Shown here: positions 42,031 through 51,746 of the stretch, piece after piece
Position numbering within the stretch: position 1 is the stretch's first letter
Layout of the letters: the number at the start of each line of letters is the position of its first letter
Assembly: GCA_913775175.1 (NCBI GenBank)
Contig: CAJYKU010000013.1
Coordinates: 17,639 to 81,638 of the forward strand
DNA: 64,000 nt
Direction of reading: 5' to 3'
From: an uncultured Pantoea sp.
GTDB taxonomy: Bacteria > Pseudomonadota > Gammaproteobacteria > Enterobacterales > Enterobacteriaceae
Notes under the pieces: model-generated
What the model was told of the DNA's origin: nothing
The model's input: only the letters and a program-made list of their open reading frames with translations
Database searches by the model: none
Program-made: the position numbers and the translations under genes

Positions 42031-42047
42031 AATTGGTAATACCAATT
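42031..42047 (-). promoter_or_regulatory. PdhR operator upstream of pdhR
   Basis: AATTGGTAATACCAATT is a perfect 8+8 palindrome around one base and matches the PdhR consensus ATTGGTNNNACCAAT exactly. Its position just upstream of pdhR matches the E. coli autoregulated operon promoter. Confidence 0.93.
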
Positions 42048-42438
42048 GAAAAACGGTGCCCGTAAAGTAACAAAGTATTCACCTTGTGTCTATATGGCCA
42101 GATGCGCACTTCCTCACCGCCTCAGCCTGCGCCACGCGTAGCTTGCCTCAAGCCACGGTCCCGGCAGGAAAAAGCACCGACAGCGCGAAGTTGTTAACAG
42201 ATTTTATTTTTACCAAACCTTACACTGGCAGCGGTTATCTGATGTGACTTGTCATAAGCGAAAGCTATTCGTCTTTAAGCGTGACTCATGGCAGAAATAG
42301 CGCAAGAGAGATGCAGAGCAAACTGCTGTTTTTTCCACCACCTCTTAGCACAAAAAGCAAAAGCAGGTGCAAAGTGTCGCGCTTATCACTATTCTGGGCG
42401 TGTGAACAGCGTCTGGCAGCAGACAGCACTTCTTAATT
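42048..42438. other. Non-coding spacer between pdhR and aroP
   Basis: No gene is supported in these about 390 bp. The left edge must carry the pdhR promoter and the right side leads into the aroP control region. The first part of the spacer is GC-rich, and I found no convincing terminator or small-RNA hairpin. Confidence 0.5.
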
Positions 42439-42456
42439 CGTAAACAAAAGATTACA
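42439..42456 (+). promoter_or_regulatory. TyrR box candidate upstream of aroP
   Basis: CGTAAA-CAAAAG-ATTACA matches the TyrR consensus TGTAAA-N6-TTTACA at 10 of 12 fixed positions. It lies 63 bp before the aroP ATG. TyrR repression of aroP by aromatic amino acids is established in E. coli. Confidence 0.75.
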
Positions 42457-42519
42457 CGTGAACTCACGGCCTTAAGTGCGGGTATTGCAGACGCACAATA
42501 ACAATATAATGAGGTTTGT

Positions 42520-43875
42520 ATGGAACAACAGCATGGCGAAGCGCTGCATCGTGGCCTGAAAAATCGCCATATTCAGCTGATTGCACTGGGCGGTGCGGTA
42601 GGCACAGGCCTGTTTCTGGGAAGCGCTTCAGTGATTAAATCGGCTGGCCCGGCCGTTATCCTCGGCTATGCAATTGCCGGATTTATTGCCTTTTTGATTA
42701 TGCGTCAGCTCGGGGAAATGGTTGTTGAAGAGCCGGTTGCAGGCAGCTTCAGTCATTTTGCTTATAAATACTGGGGAGACTTCGCTGGCTTTGCCTCAGG
42801 CTGGAACTACTGGGTGCTCTATGTACTGGTGGCAATGGCTGAGCTCAGCGCTGTAGGCAAATATATTCAGTTCTGGTATCCCGAGTTTCCTGCCTGGGCC
42901 AGCGCCGCAATCTTCTTTATCGCCATCAACGCGATTAACCTGACGAACGTAAAAGTCTTTGGCGAAATGGAGTTCTGGTTCGCGATTATCAAAGTTGTCG
43001 CCGTGATCGGCATGATCCTGTTTGGCGGCTGGCTGCTATTTAGCGGCAACGCAGGACCACAAGCCTCAGTCACCAACCTGTGGAATCAGGGCGGGTTTCT
43101 GCCGCACGGCATGACGGGTCTGGTCATGATGATGGCGATCATTATGTTCTCTTTTGGCGGTCTGGAGCTGGTGGGGATCACCGCCGCAGAAGCGGACAAT
43201 CCGCAAGAGAGTATTCCCAAAGCAACAAATCAGGTGCTGTGGCGTATTCTGATCTTCTATATCGGTTCACTGACGATACTGCTTTCGCTGCTGCCCTGGA
43301 CACGCGTTACTGAGGATACCAGTCCATTTGTACTGATTTTCCACGAGCTGGGTGATGCGCTGGTTGCTAATGCCCTGAATGTGGTGATCCTGACCGCTGC
43401 CCTCTCTGTCTATAACAGCTGTGTTTACTGCAATAGCCGTATGTTGTTTGGTCTGGCGCAGCAGGGTAATGCACCAAAAGCACTGCTGAAGGTTGATCGC
43501 CGTGGCGTGCCGGTAATTACTATTATGGTTTCCGCAGTCGCTACCGCCGTGTGTGTACTGCTTAACTACCTGATGCCAGGCGAAGCATTCGGCATTCTGA
43601 TGTCGCTGGTGGTCTCTGCTCTGGTGATAAACTGGGCGATGATCAGCCTGGCGCATATGAAATTCCGCCGCAAAAAAGATCAGCAGGGTGTTACAACCCG
43701 CTTCAGAGCGGTGTTCTATCCAGCCGGTAACTGGCTCTGCCTGCTATTTATGGCCGCAGTGCTGGTGATTATGGCAATGACGCCCGGTATGGCTATCTCA
43801 GTCTGGCTAATCCCGGTCTGGCTGGTAGTTCTGGGTATCGGCTACATCATTAAGAACAAAACCCAGAAAGCCTGA
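42520..43875 (+). CDS. aroP: Aromatic amino acid permease AroP
   Basis: AroP is an APC-superfamily proton symporter for phenylalanine, tyrosine and tryptophan in the inner membrane. The 451-residue product has about twelve hydrophobic segments and the family motifs IQLIALGGAVGTGLFLGSA in helix 1 and FSFGGLELVGITAAEADNPQESIPKA. Sequence similarity to PheP is also high, but position next to pdhR and the TyrR-like box favour AroP. The start follows AATGAGG. It is monocistronic and ends near a GC-rich hairpin. Confidence 0.95.
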   Translation: MEQQHGEALHRGLKNRHIQLIALGGAVGTGLFLGSASVIKSAGPAVILGYAIAGFIAFLIMRQLGEMVVEEPVAGSFSHFAYKYWGDFAGFASGWNYWVLYVLVAMAELSAVGKYIQFWYPEFPAWASAAIFFIAINAINLTNVKVFGEMEFWFAIIKVVAVIGMILFGGWLLFSGNAGPQASVTNLWNQGGFLPHGMTGLVMMMAIIMFSFGGLELVGITAAEADNPQESIPKATNQVLWRILIFYIGSLTILLSLLPWTRVTEDTSPFVLIFHELGDALVANALNVVILTAALSVYNSCVYCNSRMLFGLAQQGNAPKALLKVDRRGVPVITIMVSAVATAVCVLLNYLMPGEAFGILMSLVVSALVINWAMISLAHMKFRRKKDQQGVTTRFRAVFYPAGNWLCLLFMAAVLVIMAMTPGMAISVWLIPVWLVVLGIGYIIKNKTQKA

Positions 43876-43883
43876 TAGTACCT

Positions 43884-43910
43884 GGTGCCCGGCAGAGTTA
43901 ACCGGGCACC
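43884..43910 (+). terminator. GC-rich hairpin after aroP
   Basis: The 9-bp perfect stem GGTGCCCGG / CCGGGCACC has loop CAGAGTTAA and starts 9 bp after the aroP stop. No T-run follows, so intrinsic termination would be weak. Confidence 0.6.
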
Positions 43911-44222
43911 TCTGCAACCCTCTGCCACCTATTCTGCCATACGCCCCCTTCCATATCGCCTGCTGCTCCTTCAGAGGATGAGAGAGATACTGTTGTGATG
44001 CTGCCCTGATATCGATTACAGCGCTCTGCGCGTTGTCAGGCAGTCAGGCAGTCAGGCAGTATCTAAGACCAGTCAGAACCGCCTCTGTGCACCAGAGTAA
44101 TTTGTGCAGCGTTGCATGCAGGCAGGGCGTCAGCTGTTCAGTGAACTGTAACACCCTGTTTTGCTGAGTACGGGCCAGCATATGCAGCAAGGCGCGCCCG
44201 ATTTCAGCGCACCTCTGGTTGC
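43911..44222. other. aroP-ampE spacer with a short tandem repeat
   Basis: About 310 bp without a supported gene lie between convergent aroP and ampE. The tandem repeat GTCAGGCA occurs three times at 44035-44058. The rest shows no clear feature. Confidence 0.6.
44035..44058. repeat. 8-bp tandem repeat, three perfect copies
   Basis: GTCAGGCA GTCAGGCA GTCAGGCA followed by GTATC. It lies in the non-coding gap between convergent aroP and ampE. The copy number may vary between strains. Confidence 0.9.
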
Positions 44223-45068
44223 TTATACCAGTGTGCCGTAGATGGTAAGCAGTGCCACAACCACGACCAGAACCAGAGAGGTTCGTTTTGCCAGTGCCAC
44301 TGCGACACGTGGCGTTGCCACCTTATCAGTGTGTGGATCGCGTGCCAGTGAGAATTGCGCCAGACTGGTCAGCACCTGATACTGCGGACGATGCAGATCG
44401 GTTAGTGAGGCAAACCAGGCTGGTAGCGCCCGCTCACCGTGTCCCAGAAGCGCATAGGCGACCCCCGCCAGCCGCACCGGGATCCAGTCCAGTACATGCA
44501 GCAGATAGTCAACACCTGATGCGGCACGCGCCTGAGACGAGGCGTGTTTCGCCAGCCAGCTCTGCCAGGCGCGTAAAAAAGCATATCCCACTAATAGTAC
44601 CGGGCCGCCTACGGCAAACCAGAATAACGGAGCAAGATAAAAGCGAAAGTTAATCCAGATCAGGGCGTTCTGCAGTTCGCGCAGAAACTCACGTTCATTG
44701 CAGTTGGCTGGCACACCGTGGATCATCGTTAGCTCTGCGGCCATCGTCTGATGTGCCGCTTCATCATCGCGGCTGGCTGCCTGCAGATAGTTGTGATAAT
44801 GCTGCCGGGCCGGGCCGGCACCAATACAGAGCAGGCCAGTTACAATCCAGAACATCAGCTGTAGCAGCCCAAACAGCAGACCATGCAGACTCCAGATCAC
44901 CAGCCAGACCAGTAGCATTACCACGGCAACCATTAGTAGCGTGCGCAGCAGCGAAAAGTGCTGCCGACGGCGAAACAAAGGCTCCAGCCGATGATCCAGC
45001 TGCCAGTGATCGCCCATTTTAAACAGACGCTCCCACCCTAAAACCAATAACAAACTAAACAACGTCAT
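44223..45068 (-). CDS. ampE: Beta-lactamase regulator/inner-membrane protein AmpE
   Basis: AmpE is an inner-membrane protein co-transcribed with ampD. A signalling role in beta-lactamase induction has been proposed but is not settled. The start at 45068 ([32 protein letters not shown]) follows GCAGGAG and gives 281 residues, close to the 284 of E. coli; the 21 upstream track residues overlap ampD. Several hydrophobic helices are visible, plus the [37 protein letters not shown] core. It lies 16 bp after ampD. Confidence 0.94.
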   Translation of the reverse strand: MTLFSLLLVLGWERLFKMGDHWQLDHRLEPLFRRRQHFSLLRTLLMVAVVMLLVWLVIWSLHGLLFGLLQLMFWIVTGLLCIGAGPARQHYHNYLQAASRDDEAAHQTMAAELTMIHGVPANCNEREFLRELQNALIWINFRFYLAPLFWFAVGGPVLLVGYAFLRAWQSWLAKHASSQARAASGVDYLLHVLDWIPVRLAGVAYALLGHGERALPAWFASLTDLHRPQYQVLTSLAQFSLARDPHTDKVATPRVAVALAKRTSLVLVVVVALLTIYGTLV

Positions 45069-45084
45069 AACGACTCCTGCGAGG

Positions 45085-45636
45085 TCAGGAATTTTCCTGC
45101 TTAATACTCTGTTTATAGCGTACCCAGTCAAACGCAGGACCGGGATCGGTTTTGCGCGCCGGGGCGATATCGCTATGCCCGATAATACGATCGGCGGTTA
45201 GCGGATAGTGTTGCAGCAGCAGTGCTGTTACCTGCTGCAGAGTGACATATTGCGCATCGGTATAAGGCAGCGTATCTGTGCCCTCCAGCTCAATGCCAAT
45301 GGAGAAATCGTTGCAGTTTTCCCGATCGCCGAACTGCGAAATCCCGGCATGCCAGGCTCGCTCATCCAGGGAAACATATTGTACCAGCTCGCCATCGCGC
45401 CGAATCAGGCAGTGAGCCGCCACGCGCAGTTGCGCAATATCAGCAAAAAAGGGGTGTGCGTCAGCGGGCAGCGTGCCGGTAAAAAGACGGTCGATCCATG
45501 GCCCGCCAAATTCCCCCGGTGGTAAGCTGATATTGTGAATAACCAGCAGCGATGGCACTTCACTCTCCGGGCGCGTATTGCAGTGCATTGAGGGCACTTT
45601 CCGGGCCGTGCTAATCCAGCCCTGTTCGAGTTTCAT
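45085..45636 (-). CDS. ampD: 1,6-anhydro-N-acetylmuramyl-L-alanine amidase AmpD
   Basis: AmpD is a cytoplasmic zinc amidase of peptidoglycan recycling. It cleaves the peptide from anhydro-MurNAc, and its loss derepresses AmpC. The start at 45636 ([16 protein letters not shown]) has AAGGA upstream and gives 183 residues, exactly the E. coli length; the track's 22 extra residues are not conserved. Zn ligands are seen in [14 protein letters not shown] (His), [21 protein letters not shown] (His, Asp), with the catalytic-type Glu in GIELEGTD. The E. coli neighbour nadC, normally divergent from ampD, is missing. Confidence 0.97.
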   Translation of the reverse strand: MKLEQGWISTARKVPSMHCNTRPESEVPSLLVIHNISLPPGEFGGPWIDRLFTGTLPADAHPFFADIAQLRVAAHCLIRRDGELVQYVSLDERAWHAGISQFGDRENCNDFSIGIELEGTDTLPYTDAQYVTLQQVTALLLQHYPLTADRIIGHSDIAPARKTDPGPAFDWVRYKQSIKQENS

Positions 45637-46070
45637 CTCACTATTCCTTAACAAAATCTGGCTGAGGATATCATGATTTTCAGCGCGGTTTTGCGACTTC
45701 ATGCGCCAGCCCTCTCTTGTTTACTATGATAAAAAATGCGCAAAACCTGATATTACCTCTGCCGGGCAGACTGGTGCGTCATTCCTGACTATGGCGTTCA
45801 GCATGGTTATGGATATCCACAGCAACTGCTGCTTACCAGATTAAAGAACAGCTCCGGAGATGTTGCCCCTGCGATTGCAGCCTGCATACATCACAGCGGC
45901 AAAACCGCAGGTGAGACCAGGTCAGAGTGTGCGTTCGCTCCGCAAAACAGATGATGTATGCAGTAACGCATTACAATTGTTGTGCAATGTTTTCCAGCGA
46001 TGCGGCAATCTGCTTTTGCGCTTCTGCCACTTTGATTACCGTGACGGCTCTGTGTAAAAGGAGCCCGGCT
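45637..46070. other. ampD-ppdD spacer; nadC absent
   Basis: These 434 bp separate divergent ampD and ppdD. In E. coli the quinolinate phosphoribosyltransferase gene nadC fills this place. No frame here exceeds about 65 codons apart from the N-terminal extension of ppdD, and none reads like NadC (no HRLGL or DTRKT motif). The area must hold the ampD and ppdD promoters. Confidence 0.75.
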
Positions 46071-46520
46071 ATGGAAAGACAACACGGTTTTACCCTGATT
46101 GAACTTATGATTGTTATCGGCATTGTCGCGATTCTCAGCGCGATTGGCCTGCCAGCTTATCAAAACTATCTGCAACGGGCAGCGCTGACTGACATGTTGC
46201 AGACCATGCTTCCCTACAAAACTGCTGTCGAGCTTTGCGCTATTGAGCGAGGCGGCCCCGCGCAGTGTCAGGCCGGCGAACGCGGTATTCCGCCAGCTAA
46301 AGGCTCACGCTATGTCGCGACTCTGGATGTCACAAATGGCGTGATTACCATGACTGGCCAGGAGAGCCTGAGTGGTCTGAACGTTGAGATGCAGCCAGTC
46401 TGGAGTAACACAGAAGGAACGCTAAGCTGGCAGCGCAGCTGCACCAGTGACAACATCAGCCTGCGTGATAACTGTCTGGAGCAGTTCCGCTTTGCCGATG
46501 GAGATAACAGTAATGAGTAA
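46071..46520 (+). CDS. ppdD: Type IV major prepilin PpdD
   Basis: PpdD is the major pilin subunit of the enterobacterial type IV pilus. The 149-residue product has the short leader MERQHG cut before Phe by prepilin peptidase, the FTLIELMIVIGIVAILSAIGLPAY helix with Glu5, and four cysteines in two pairs, in line with the disulfide-rich E. coli pilin. The track start at 45927 is too long; the ATG at 46071 has AAGGAG 8-9 bases upstream. Its stop overlaps the hofB start by 8 bases, so ppdD-hofB-hofC is one operon. Confidence 0.95.
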   Translation: MERQHGFTLIELMIVIGIVAILSAIGLPAYQNYLQRAALTDMLQTMLPYKTAVELCAIERGGPAQCQAGERGIPPAKGSRYVATLDVTNGVITMTGQESLSGLNVEMQPVWSNTEGTLSWQRSCTSDNISLRDNCLEQFRFADGDNSNE

Positions 46521-47901
46521 GCACGATCCGGCTCTGGTCACCTTGTGCGATCGTTATCAGGCACAACTGTTACACCACGACGACAGGGTGCTACGCGTTG
46601 CGGTTGCAGAATCCCCTCACCCGCAGCTACTGGAAGCGTTGCAGTTTGCCAGTCAGTGTACAGTGGAGATTGAGTGCTGGCCTGCTGCACGCCTGGAGCA
46701 GGCGCTGCATCAATCGGAGAACGGTGCGGCTTTATCAGAGCAGCACAGCGCTGAGTCAGCCACGGAAGTCGTTGATTATCTTCTGCGCCAGGCGATACAA
46801 CGACGCGCTTCAGATATCCATATTGAACCACAGCCGCAGGGGCTGCGTATCCGGTTACGTATTGATGGTGTGCTGCACAATCTGCCCCGCCTGCCAGAGA
46901 TGCAGCCTGCTGCGGTGCTTGCGCGCCTGAAAGTGCTTGCTGCTCTCGATATCGCAGAACGGCGTCTGCCGCAGGATGGGCAGTTTACGCGCGAGCTCGA
47001 TGAGTATCAGGCTGCATTTCGCCTTGCGACCCTGCCGGTAAGCTATGGCGAAAAGGCGGTAGTACGCCTGCTACAGAGTGAAAACAGCGCTATCGCACTG
47101 GATAAACTGGGTATGCCGCTGGCGCAACTGCGCCTGCTAAAGCAGGCACTGGCAAAACCTCAGGGATTGATTCTGGTCACCGGCCCCACTGGCAGCGGGA
47201 AAACCTTTACCCTCTATAGCAGTCTCAGTGCGCTTAACGTGCCGGAAAAAAATATCTGCAGCGTCGAAGATCCGGTAGAGATACCGTTAAACGGAATCAA
47301 CCAGACTCAGGTACAACCGCGCAGCGGGCTCGATTTTAATCGCATATTGCGCGCACTGCTGCGCCAGGATCCGGATGTGATTATGGTTGGCGAGATCCGC
47401 GACAGCGAAACTGCCAGCATTGCGGTGAAAGCAGCACAGACCGGTCATCTGGTGATATCCACGCTTCACACCAATTCAACCGCAGAGACGCTGACGCGAT
47501 TAAGGCAGATGGAGATCCCGGGTTATCTGCTGGGGCCGGCCCTGCAGCTGGTGATCGCTCAGCGGCTGGTTCGTCGCCTGTGTGTACATTGCCGGCAACC
47601 GGCCCAGGCGATTGCACATTTGCCATCGGCGATCTGGCCCGGTACGCTACAAACCTGGCGTGCGCCTGGCTGCGATCACTGCTTTTCTGGCTATTATGGT
47701 CGTCTGGCGTTATTCGAGCTCTTACCCGTTAACAATAAGCTGCAAAATGCGATTTCATCGGAGATGCCGCTGGAGCATCTGCTTCAGCTTGCCAGCCAGC
47801 AGGGGATGAAAACATTACAGAGCGCCGGACTTGAAGCAGTAAGCCGCGGAGACACCTCTTTCGAGGAGATGCAGCGCATAACGGGAATGGATGATGGCTA
47901 A
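46513..47901 (+). CDS. hofB: Type IV pilus assembly ATPase HofB (GspE/PilB family)
   Basis: HofB is the hexameric extension ATPase for the type IV pilus. The start at 46513 (MSKHDPALVTLCDRYQAQ) gives 462 residues. Motifs are the N2 domain ASDIHIEPQPQGLRIRLRIDG, Walker A GPTGSGKT, the Asp box EDPVE, Walker B VIMVGEIRDSETA, the His box HLVISTLHTNS, and the tetracysteine zinc motif CVHC...CDHC. It is divergent enough from PilB to be called by context (between ppdD and hofC). Confidence 0.93.
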   Translation: MSKHDPALVTLCDRYQAQLLHHDDRVLRVAVAESPHPQLLEALQFASQCTVEIECWPAARLEQALHQSENGAALSEQHSAESATEVVDYLLRQAIQRRASDIHIEPQPQGLRIRLRIDGVLHNLPRLPEMQPAAVLARLKVLAALDIAERRLPQDGQFTRELDEYQAAFRLATLPVSYGEKAVVRLLQSENSAIALDKLGMPLAQLRLLKQALAKPQGLILVTGPTGSGKTFTLYSSLSALNVPEKNICSVEDPVEIPLNGINQTQVQPRSGLDFNRILRALLRQDPDVIMVGEIRDSETASIAVKAAQTGHLVISTLHTNSTAETLTRLRQMEIPGYLLGPALQLVIAQRLVRRLCVHCRQPAQAIAHLPSAIWPGTLQTWRAPGCDHCFSGYYGRLALFELLPVNNKLQNAISSEMPLEHLLQLASQQGMKTLQSAGLEAVSRGDTSFEEMQRITGMDDG

Positions 47902-49093
47902 ACTCTATCAGTTTAGCTGGCAGGCGCTTGATAGTATGGGCGCACTACAGAGCGGAGAGTCGCTGCTGAAAGATCGGGAAGCCCTGCTGCATCAGCTTTC
48001 TGACCGGGGTTTGCTGATAGTCAGCTGGCAACGCGGCCGAGCCTGGCACTGGCGCGACTGGAAGTGGCAGCAGAAGATCGAGTTAATGGAGCAGCTCTCC
48101 ACCCTGCTTAAAGCTGGATTGCCGCTGGCTGAAAGCCTGACATTGCTGGCTCAGGATCACCCTCACAGCGGATGGCGAATTGTACTGAACGAACTCCAGC
48201 AGCAGGTGATGGCAGGCCAGCCCTTCTCACGGGCTTTGCAGAGCTGGCCTCGCCTTTTCCCGCCGCTCTTCTCCGCTCTGGTACAGGTAGGGGAAACCAC
48301 CGGGCAGCTCGATAGCTGCTGCCTGCGACTGGCCCGACAACAGATAAAACAGCGGCAGCTGCGGCAGAAGACGGCTAAAGCACTGCGCTACCCGCTGTTT
48401 ATTCTGCTGGTGGCGCTGCTGGTCAGTGCCGGTATGCTGCTGTTTGTGCTTCCTGAATTTGTGGCGGTCTACGCCAGCTTTGAAGCGCCGCTGCCCGCAT
48501 TTACTGCTGGCGTAGTCGCGCTTTCTGAGCTTCTGCAGCGGATAGCGCTACCGCTGTTAGTGCTGACTACCCTGCTGGCTTTAGCTGTACGGCAGTTCTG
48601 GCGGCGTTCAGCTCGCTGTCAACGCTGGGCTGAACAGTTGCTACTGCGTATGCCGCTCATCGCACCACTCTGGCGCGGTGCACAACTTAGCCAGATATAT
48701 GCCATTTTAGCGCTAACGCAGCAGGCCGGACTCACGCTGCTGCAGAGTTTGCAGGCCGTTGAAATCACACTGACCGCTCGTCTCTGGCGGGAAGCGATAG
48801 CTGGCCTGCAGACGCATATAGCTGCTGGTGCTCCGCTACATCAGGCATTACAACAGCACGCGCTTTTTACACCGCTATGCGCACAGCTGATTGGCGTAGG
48901 TGAGGAGGCTGGTGCGCTGGATACCATGCTGGCCCGGCTGGCAGAGTGGCACGAGACTGAAACATCGGCACGAGCAGAAGTGCTGGCAGCCGCGCTGGAA
49001 CCAGCCATGATGCTGGTGGTGGGCGCTATCGTTGGTACGCTGGTAATTGCGATGTATCTGCCGGTATTTAGCCTGGGAGAAGTGATCGGTTAA
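47891..49093 (+). CDS. hofC: Type IV pilus inner-membrane platform protein HofC (GspF/PilC family)
   Basis: HofC is the polytopic platform protein that couples the ATPase to pilin assembly. The 400-residue product has two GspF domains with hydrophobic helices near residues 170-200, 220-235 and the C-terminal MMLVVGAIVGTLVIAMYLPVFSL segment. The conserved repeats LSTLLKAGLPLAESL and YAILALTQQAGLTLLQSL mark the two halves. It starts 11 bases before the hofB stop; two adjacent ATGs (47891, 47894) are possible. Secretin and minor pilin genes are not in the window. Confidence 0.93.
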   Translation: MMAKLYQFSWQALDSMGALQSGESLLKDREALLHQLSDRGLLIVSWQRGRAWHWRDWKWQQKIELMEQLSTLLKAGLPLAESLTLLAQDHPHSGWRIVLNELQQQVMAGQPFSRALQSWPRLFPPLFSALVQVGETTGQLDSCCLRLARQQIKQRQLRQKTAKALRYPLFILLVALLVSAGMLLFVLPEFVAVYASFEAPLPAFTAGVVALSELLQRIALPLLVLTTLLALAVRQFWRRSARCQRWAEQLLLRMPLIAPLWRGAQLSQIYAILALTQQAGLTLLQSLQAVEITLTARLWREAIAGLQTHIAAGAPLHQALQQHALFTPLCAQLIGVGEEAGALDTMLARLAEWHETETSARAEVLAAALEPAMMLVVGAIVGTLVIAMYLPVFSLGEVIG

Positions 49094-49114
49094 CGGGCGC
49101 GGCGTGCGCCCGTT
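49092..49114. terminator. Hairpin between convergent hofC and guaC
   Basis: The 9-bp stem AACGGGCGC / GCGCCCGTT with loop GGCGT immediately follows the hofC stop. T-runs are short, so it is probably a weak bidirectional terminator. Confidence 0.6.
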
Positions 49115-49122
49115 GCTGCGTC

Positions 49123-50163
49123 TTAACGGGTAAAGACGCGATTTTCCTGCTCCGCTACGCGGATAAACGTAGTGCGCTTGGTGAGCTCTTTCAGACGTTC
49201 CGCACCTACATAGGTACAGGCGGAACGCAGCCCACCCATAATATCCCGGATGGTCTCATCAACCGGGCCGCGCAGTGGCAGACGAACAGTTTTGCCCTCT
49301 GCGGCACGATATTGCGCTACACCACCGACATGCCGCTTCATGGCAGATTCGGAACTCATGCCGTAGAACAGCATAAATTGTTCGCCCTGCTCTTCAACAA
49401 TGGTGCCTTCACACTCATCGTGTGCCGCCAGCATTCCGCCAAGCATTACAAAGTCAGCACCGCCGCCAAATGCTTTGGCGACATCACCTGGAACCGCACA
49501 GCCGCCGTCACTGACAATCTGTCCGCCCAGTCCGTGTGCTGCATCAGCACATTCGATAACGGCAGAGAGTTGCGGATATCCCACACCGGTTTTTACCCGG
49601 GTGGTGCAGACAGAACCCGGGCCGATACCAACTTTCACGATATCCGCGCCTGACAGGATTAGCTCCTCAACCATCTCACCGGTTACAACATTACCTGCAC
49701 AGATGGTTTTGTCCGGAAAGTGCTCGCGGGCACGCTGCAGAAAAGTAACAAAGTGTTCAGAGTAGCCGTTAGCGACATCGATACAGATAAATTTAAGCTG
49801 TGGAGAAAGCGCCAGAATGGCATTAAGTTTACTAAAATCAGCCTCAGAGGTGCCGGTTGAAACCATGATGTAATCAAGCACGGACGCTGGCACACGCTGA
49901 ATAAATGCCTGCCATGCCCCGACACTGTAGTGTTTATGCACTGCAGTAAGCACGTTAAAATTTGCCAGGGCTTCTGCCATGGTAAAAGTACCAACGGTAT
50001 CCATATTTGCGGCAATGACAGGTACCCCGCTCCAGCTGAGTCCGGAGTGTTTAAAGGTAAATGTGCGTGCCAGCTCCACATCAGAACGGCTTTTCAGCGT
50101 GGAACGTTTCGGGCGGATTAATACATCCTTGAAGCCCAGTTTGATATCTTCTTCTATACGCAT
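49123..50163 (-). CDS. guaC: GMP reductase
   Basis: GuaC deaminates GMP to IMP with NADPH, returning guanine nucleotides to the adenine pool. The 346-residue protein is a TIM barrel related to IMP dehydrogenase without CBS domains. The catalytic Cys lies in [11 protein letters not shown], and the nucleotide loop [27 protein letters not shown] is intact. E. coli has 347 residues. It is transcribed away from coaE across about 220 bp that contain the short inverted repeat CGAAC-CGCA-GTTCG. Confidence 0.97.
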   Translation of the reverse strand: MRIEEDIKLGFKDVLIRPKRSTLKSRSDVELARTFTFKHSGLSWSGVPVIAANMDTVGTFTMAEALANFNVLTAVHKHYSVGAWQAFIQRVPASVLDYIMVSTGTSEADFSKLNAILALSPQLKFICIDVANGYSEHFVTFLQRAREHFPDKTICAGNVVTGEMVEELILSGADIVKVGIGPGSVCTTRVKTGVGYPQLSAVIECADAAHGLGGQIVSDGGCAVPGDVAKAFGGGADFVMLGGMLAAHDECEGTIVEEQGEQFMLFYGMSSESAMKRHVGGVAQYRAAEGKTVRLPLRGPVDETIRDIMGGLRSACTYVGAERLKELTKRTTFIRVAEQENRVFTR

Positions 50164-50381
50164 AACAGAGGGTCCTGGTTAGTGATAACGAACCGCAGTT
50201 CGGGTAGCGCTCACGGCTCCAGTGTCGTTATCATACTCGCTATAACTGCAGTGGCAAGACTGCGAATTTCACTTTATTTACGCTACAATCCCATAAATTT
50301 AGCCGATCGTTATGCATGTGACGCTGCTCTCATTTTTGCACTGAGTCAGCAGCACGATCGCTAAACAGGGAGAACACATTT

Positions 50382-50990
50382 ATGCCGTTTACCGTTGCGC
50401 TTACCGGGGGCATTGGCAGTGGTAAAAGCACTGTTGCCAATGCCTTTTCCGCCTTCAACATAGAAATTATTGATGCCGATGTCATAGCCCGTGAGGTCGT
50501 TAAACCTGGCACATCTGCCTTGCAGGCAATTGTTAAGCGTCACGGTGAATCCATTCTCACCGCAGAGGGCACGCTTTATCGCGCCCGGCTGCGGGAGATT
50601 ATTTTTCAGCAGCCGCAGGAGAAAAACTGGCTTAACCAGCTACTGCATCCGCTGATAAACGCTCGTACGCAGCAGCTCAAGACACAGGCGTTATCGCCTT
50701 ATGTTGTCTGGGTAGTGCCGCTGCTGATAGAGAATGGCCTGCAGCATCAGGCCGATCGCGTTCTGGTCGTCGATGTCGATGAAACTATTCAGCTGCAGCG
50801 CACACGCCAGCGCGACGGCGTATCTCTCAGTCAGGCGAAAAGTATTCTTGCCGCTCAGGTCAGTCGTGAACAGCGTCTCGCCTGGGCGGATGACATTATC
50901 GATAATAGCGGCACGCCGGATCAGGTGCTGCCGCGTGTTGCTGAGCTCCACCAGCGCTATTTAAGCATGGCAGCAACCGGACGGGATTAA
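50382..50990 (+). CDS. coaE: Dephospho-CoA kinase
   Basis: CoaE phosphorylates the ribose 3'-OH of dephospho-CoA, the last step of CoA synthesis. The 202-residue product has the P-loop [16 protein letters not shown], the [10 protein letters not shown] motif and the lid region [12 protein letters not shown]. The ATG at 50382 follows AGGGAG. It heads coaE-zapD-yacG, with only 4 bp before zapD. Together with panB, panC and panD it gives much of the CoA route in this window. Confidence 0.98.
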   Translation: MPFTVALTGGIGSGKSTVANAFSAFNIEIIDADVIAREVVKPGTSALQAIVKRHGESILTAEGTLYRARLREIIFQQPQEKNWLNQLLHPLINARTQQLKTQALSPYVVWVVPLLIENGLQHQADRVLVVDVDETIQLQRTRQRDGVSLSQAKSILAAQVSREQRLAWADDIIDNSGTPDQVLPRVAELHQRYLSMAATGRD

Positions 50991-50994
50991 GAAA

Positions 50995-51738
50995 ATGAGT
51001 ACAGTTGTTCTGTTTGAACACCCATTGAATGAGAAAATGCGTACCTGGCTACGCGTCGAGTTTCTGCTGAATCAGCTGCATGAGACTGTGCCGGTAGATA
51101 ATTCAGTTGCGGCTCTGGGTGTGTTTCGCATTATCAGCGATCTGCTGGATATCTTTGAGCGTGGCGATATGCGTACCGAACTGCTAAAAGAGCTTGAGCG
51201 TCAGCAACAGAAACTGCGCGCCTGGCTGGATGTGCCCGGTGTGGATGAGCAGACCGTCACTCAGCTCAGCAGCCGTCTGCGGCAGCTTTCCGCGGAACTC
51301 ATGAATGCACCGCGCATGGGGCAGCCGCTACGCGAAGATCGCCTGATCGCGCTGGTGCGCCAGCGGCTCAGCATTCCGGGTGGCTGCTGCAGCTTCGATC
51401 TGCCTGGTTTACATATCTGGCTGCACCAGGAGCAAGAGCTGCGTGATACGCAGGTCAATGGCTGGCTGGCGTCACTTGATCCGCTGCGCAACAGCCTTGC
51501 CATGATCCTTGATCTGATACGCCAGTCAGGGGTGTTCCGGCATCAGACCAGCCTGAACGGTTTTTATCAGGATAACGCCGAGGATGCCGATTTACTGCGG
51601 CTAAAGCTGACGCTGGAAGATGCGCTCTACCCGCAAATTTCGGGTCACAAAAGCCGTTATGCTATTCGTTTTTTACCGCTGGATAGTGAGCAGGGTAACG
51701 TTCCGGCCCGTCTCAATTTTGATCTGGCCTGCTGTTAG
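50995..51738 (+). CDS. zapD: Cell division protein ZapD
   Basis: ZapD cross-links FtsZ filaments and binds the FtsZ C-terminal tail. The 247 residues ([28 protein letters not shown]...) match E. coli ZapD (247) with its helical N-terminal and beta C-terminal domains; [23 protein letters not shown] closes the protein. It lies between coaE and yacG (8-bp gap), in the same order as E. coli. FtsZ itself is encoded in this window. Confidence 0.97.
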   Translation: MSTVVLFEHPLNEKMRTWLRVEFLLNQLHETVPVDNSVAALGVFRIISDLLDIFERGDMRTELLKELERQQQKLRAWLDVPGVDEQTVTQLSSRLRQLSAELMNAPRMGQPLREDRLIALVRQRLSIPGGCCSFDLPGLHIWLHQEQELRDTQVNGWLASLDPLRNSLAMILDLIRQSGVFRHQTSLNGFYQDNAEDADLLRLKLTLEDALYPQISGHKSRYAIRFLPLDSEQGNVPARLNFDLACC

Positions 51739-51746
51739 AGGAAGTT

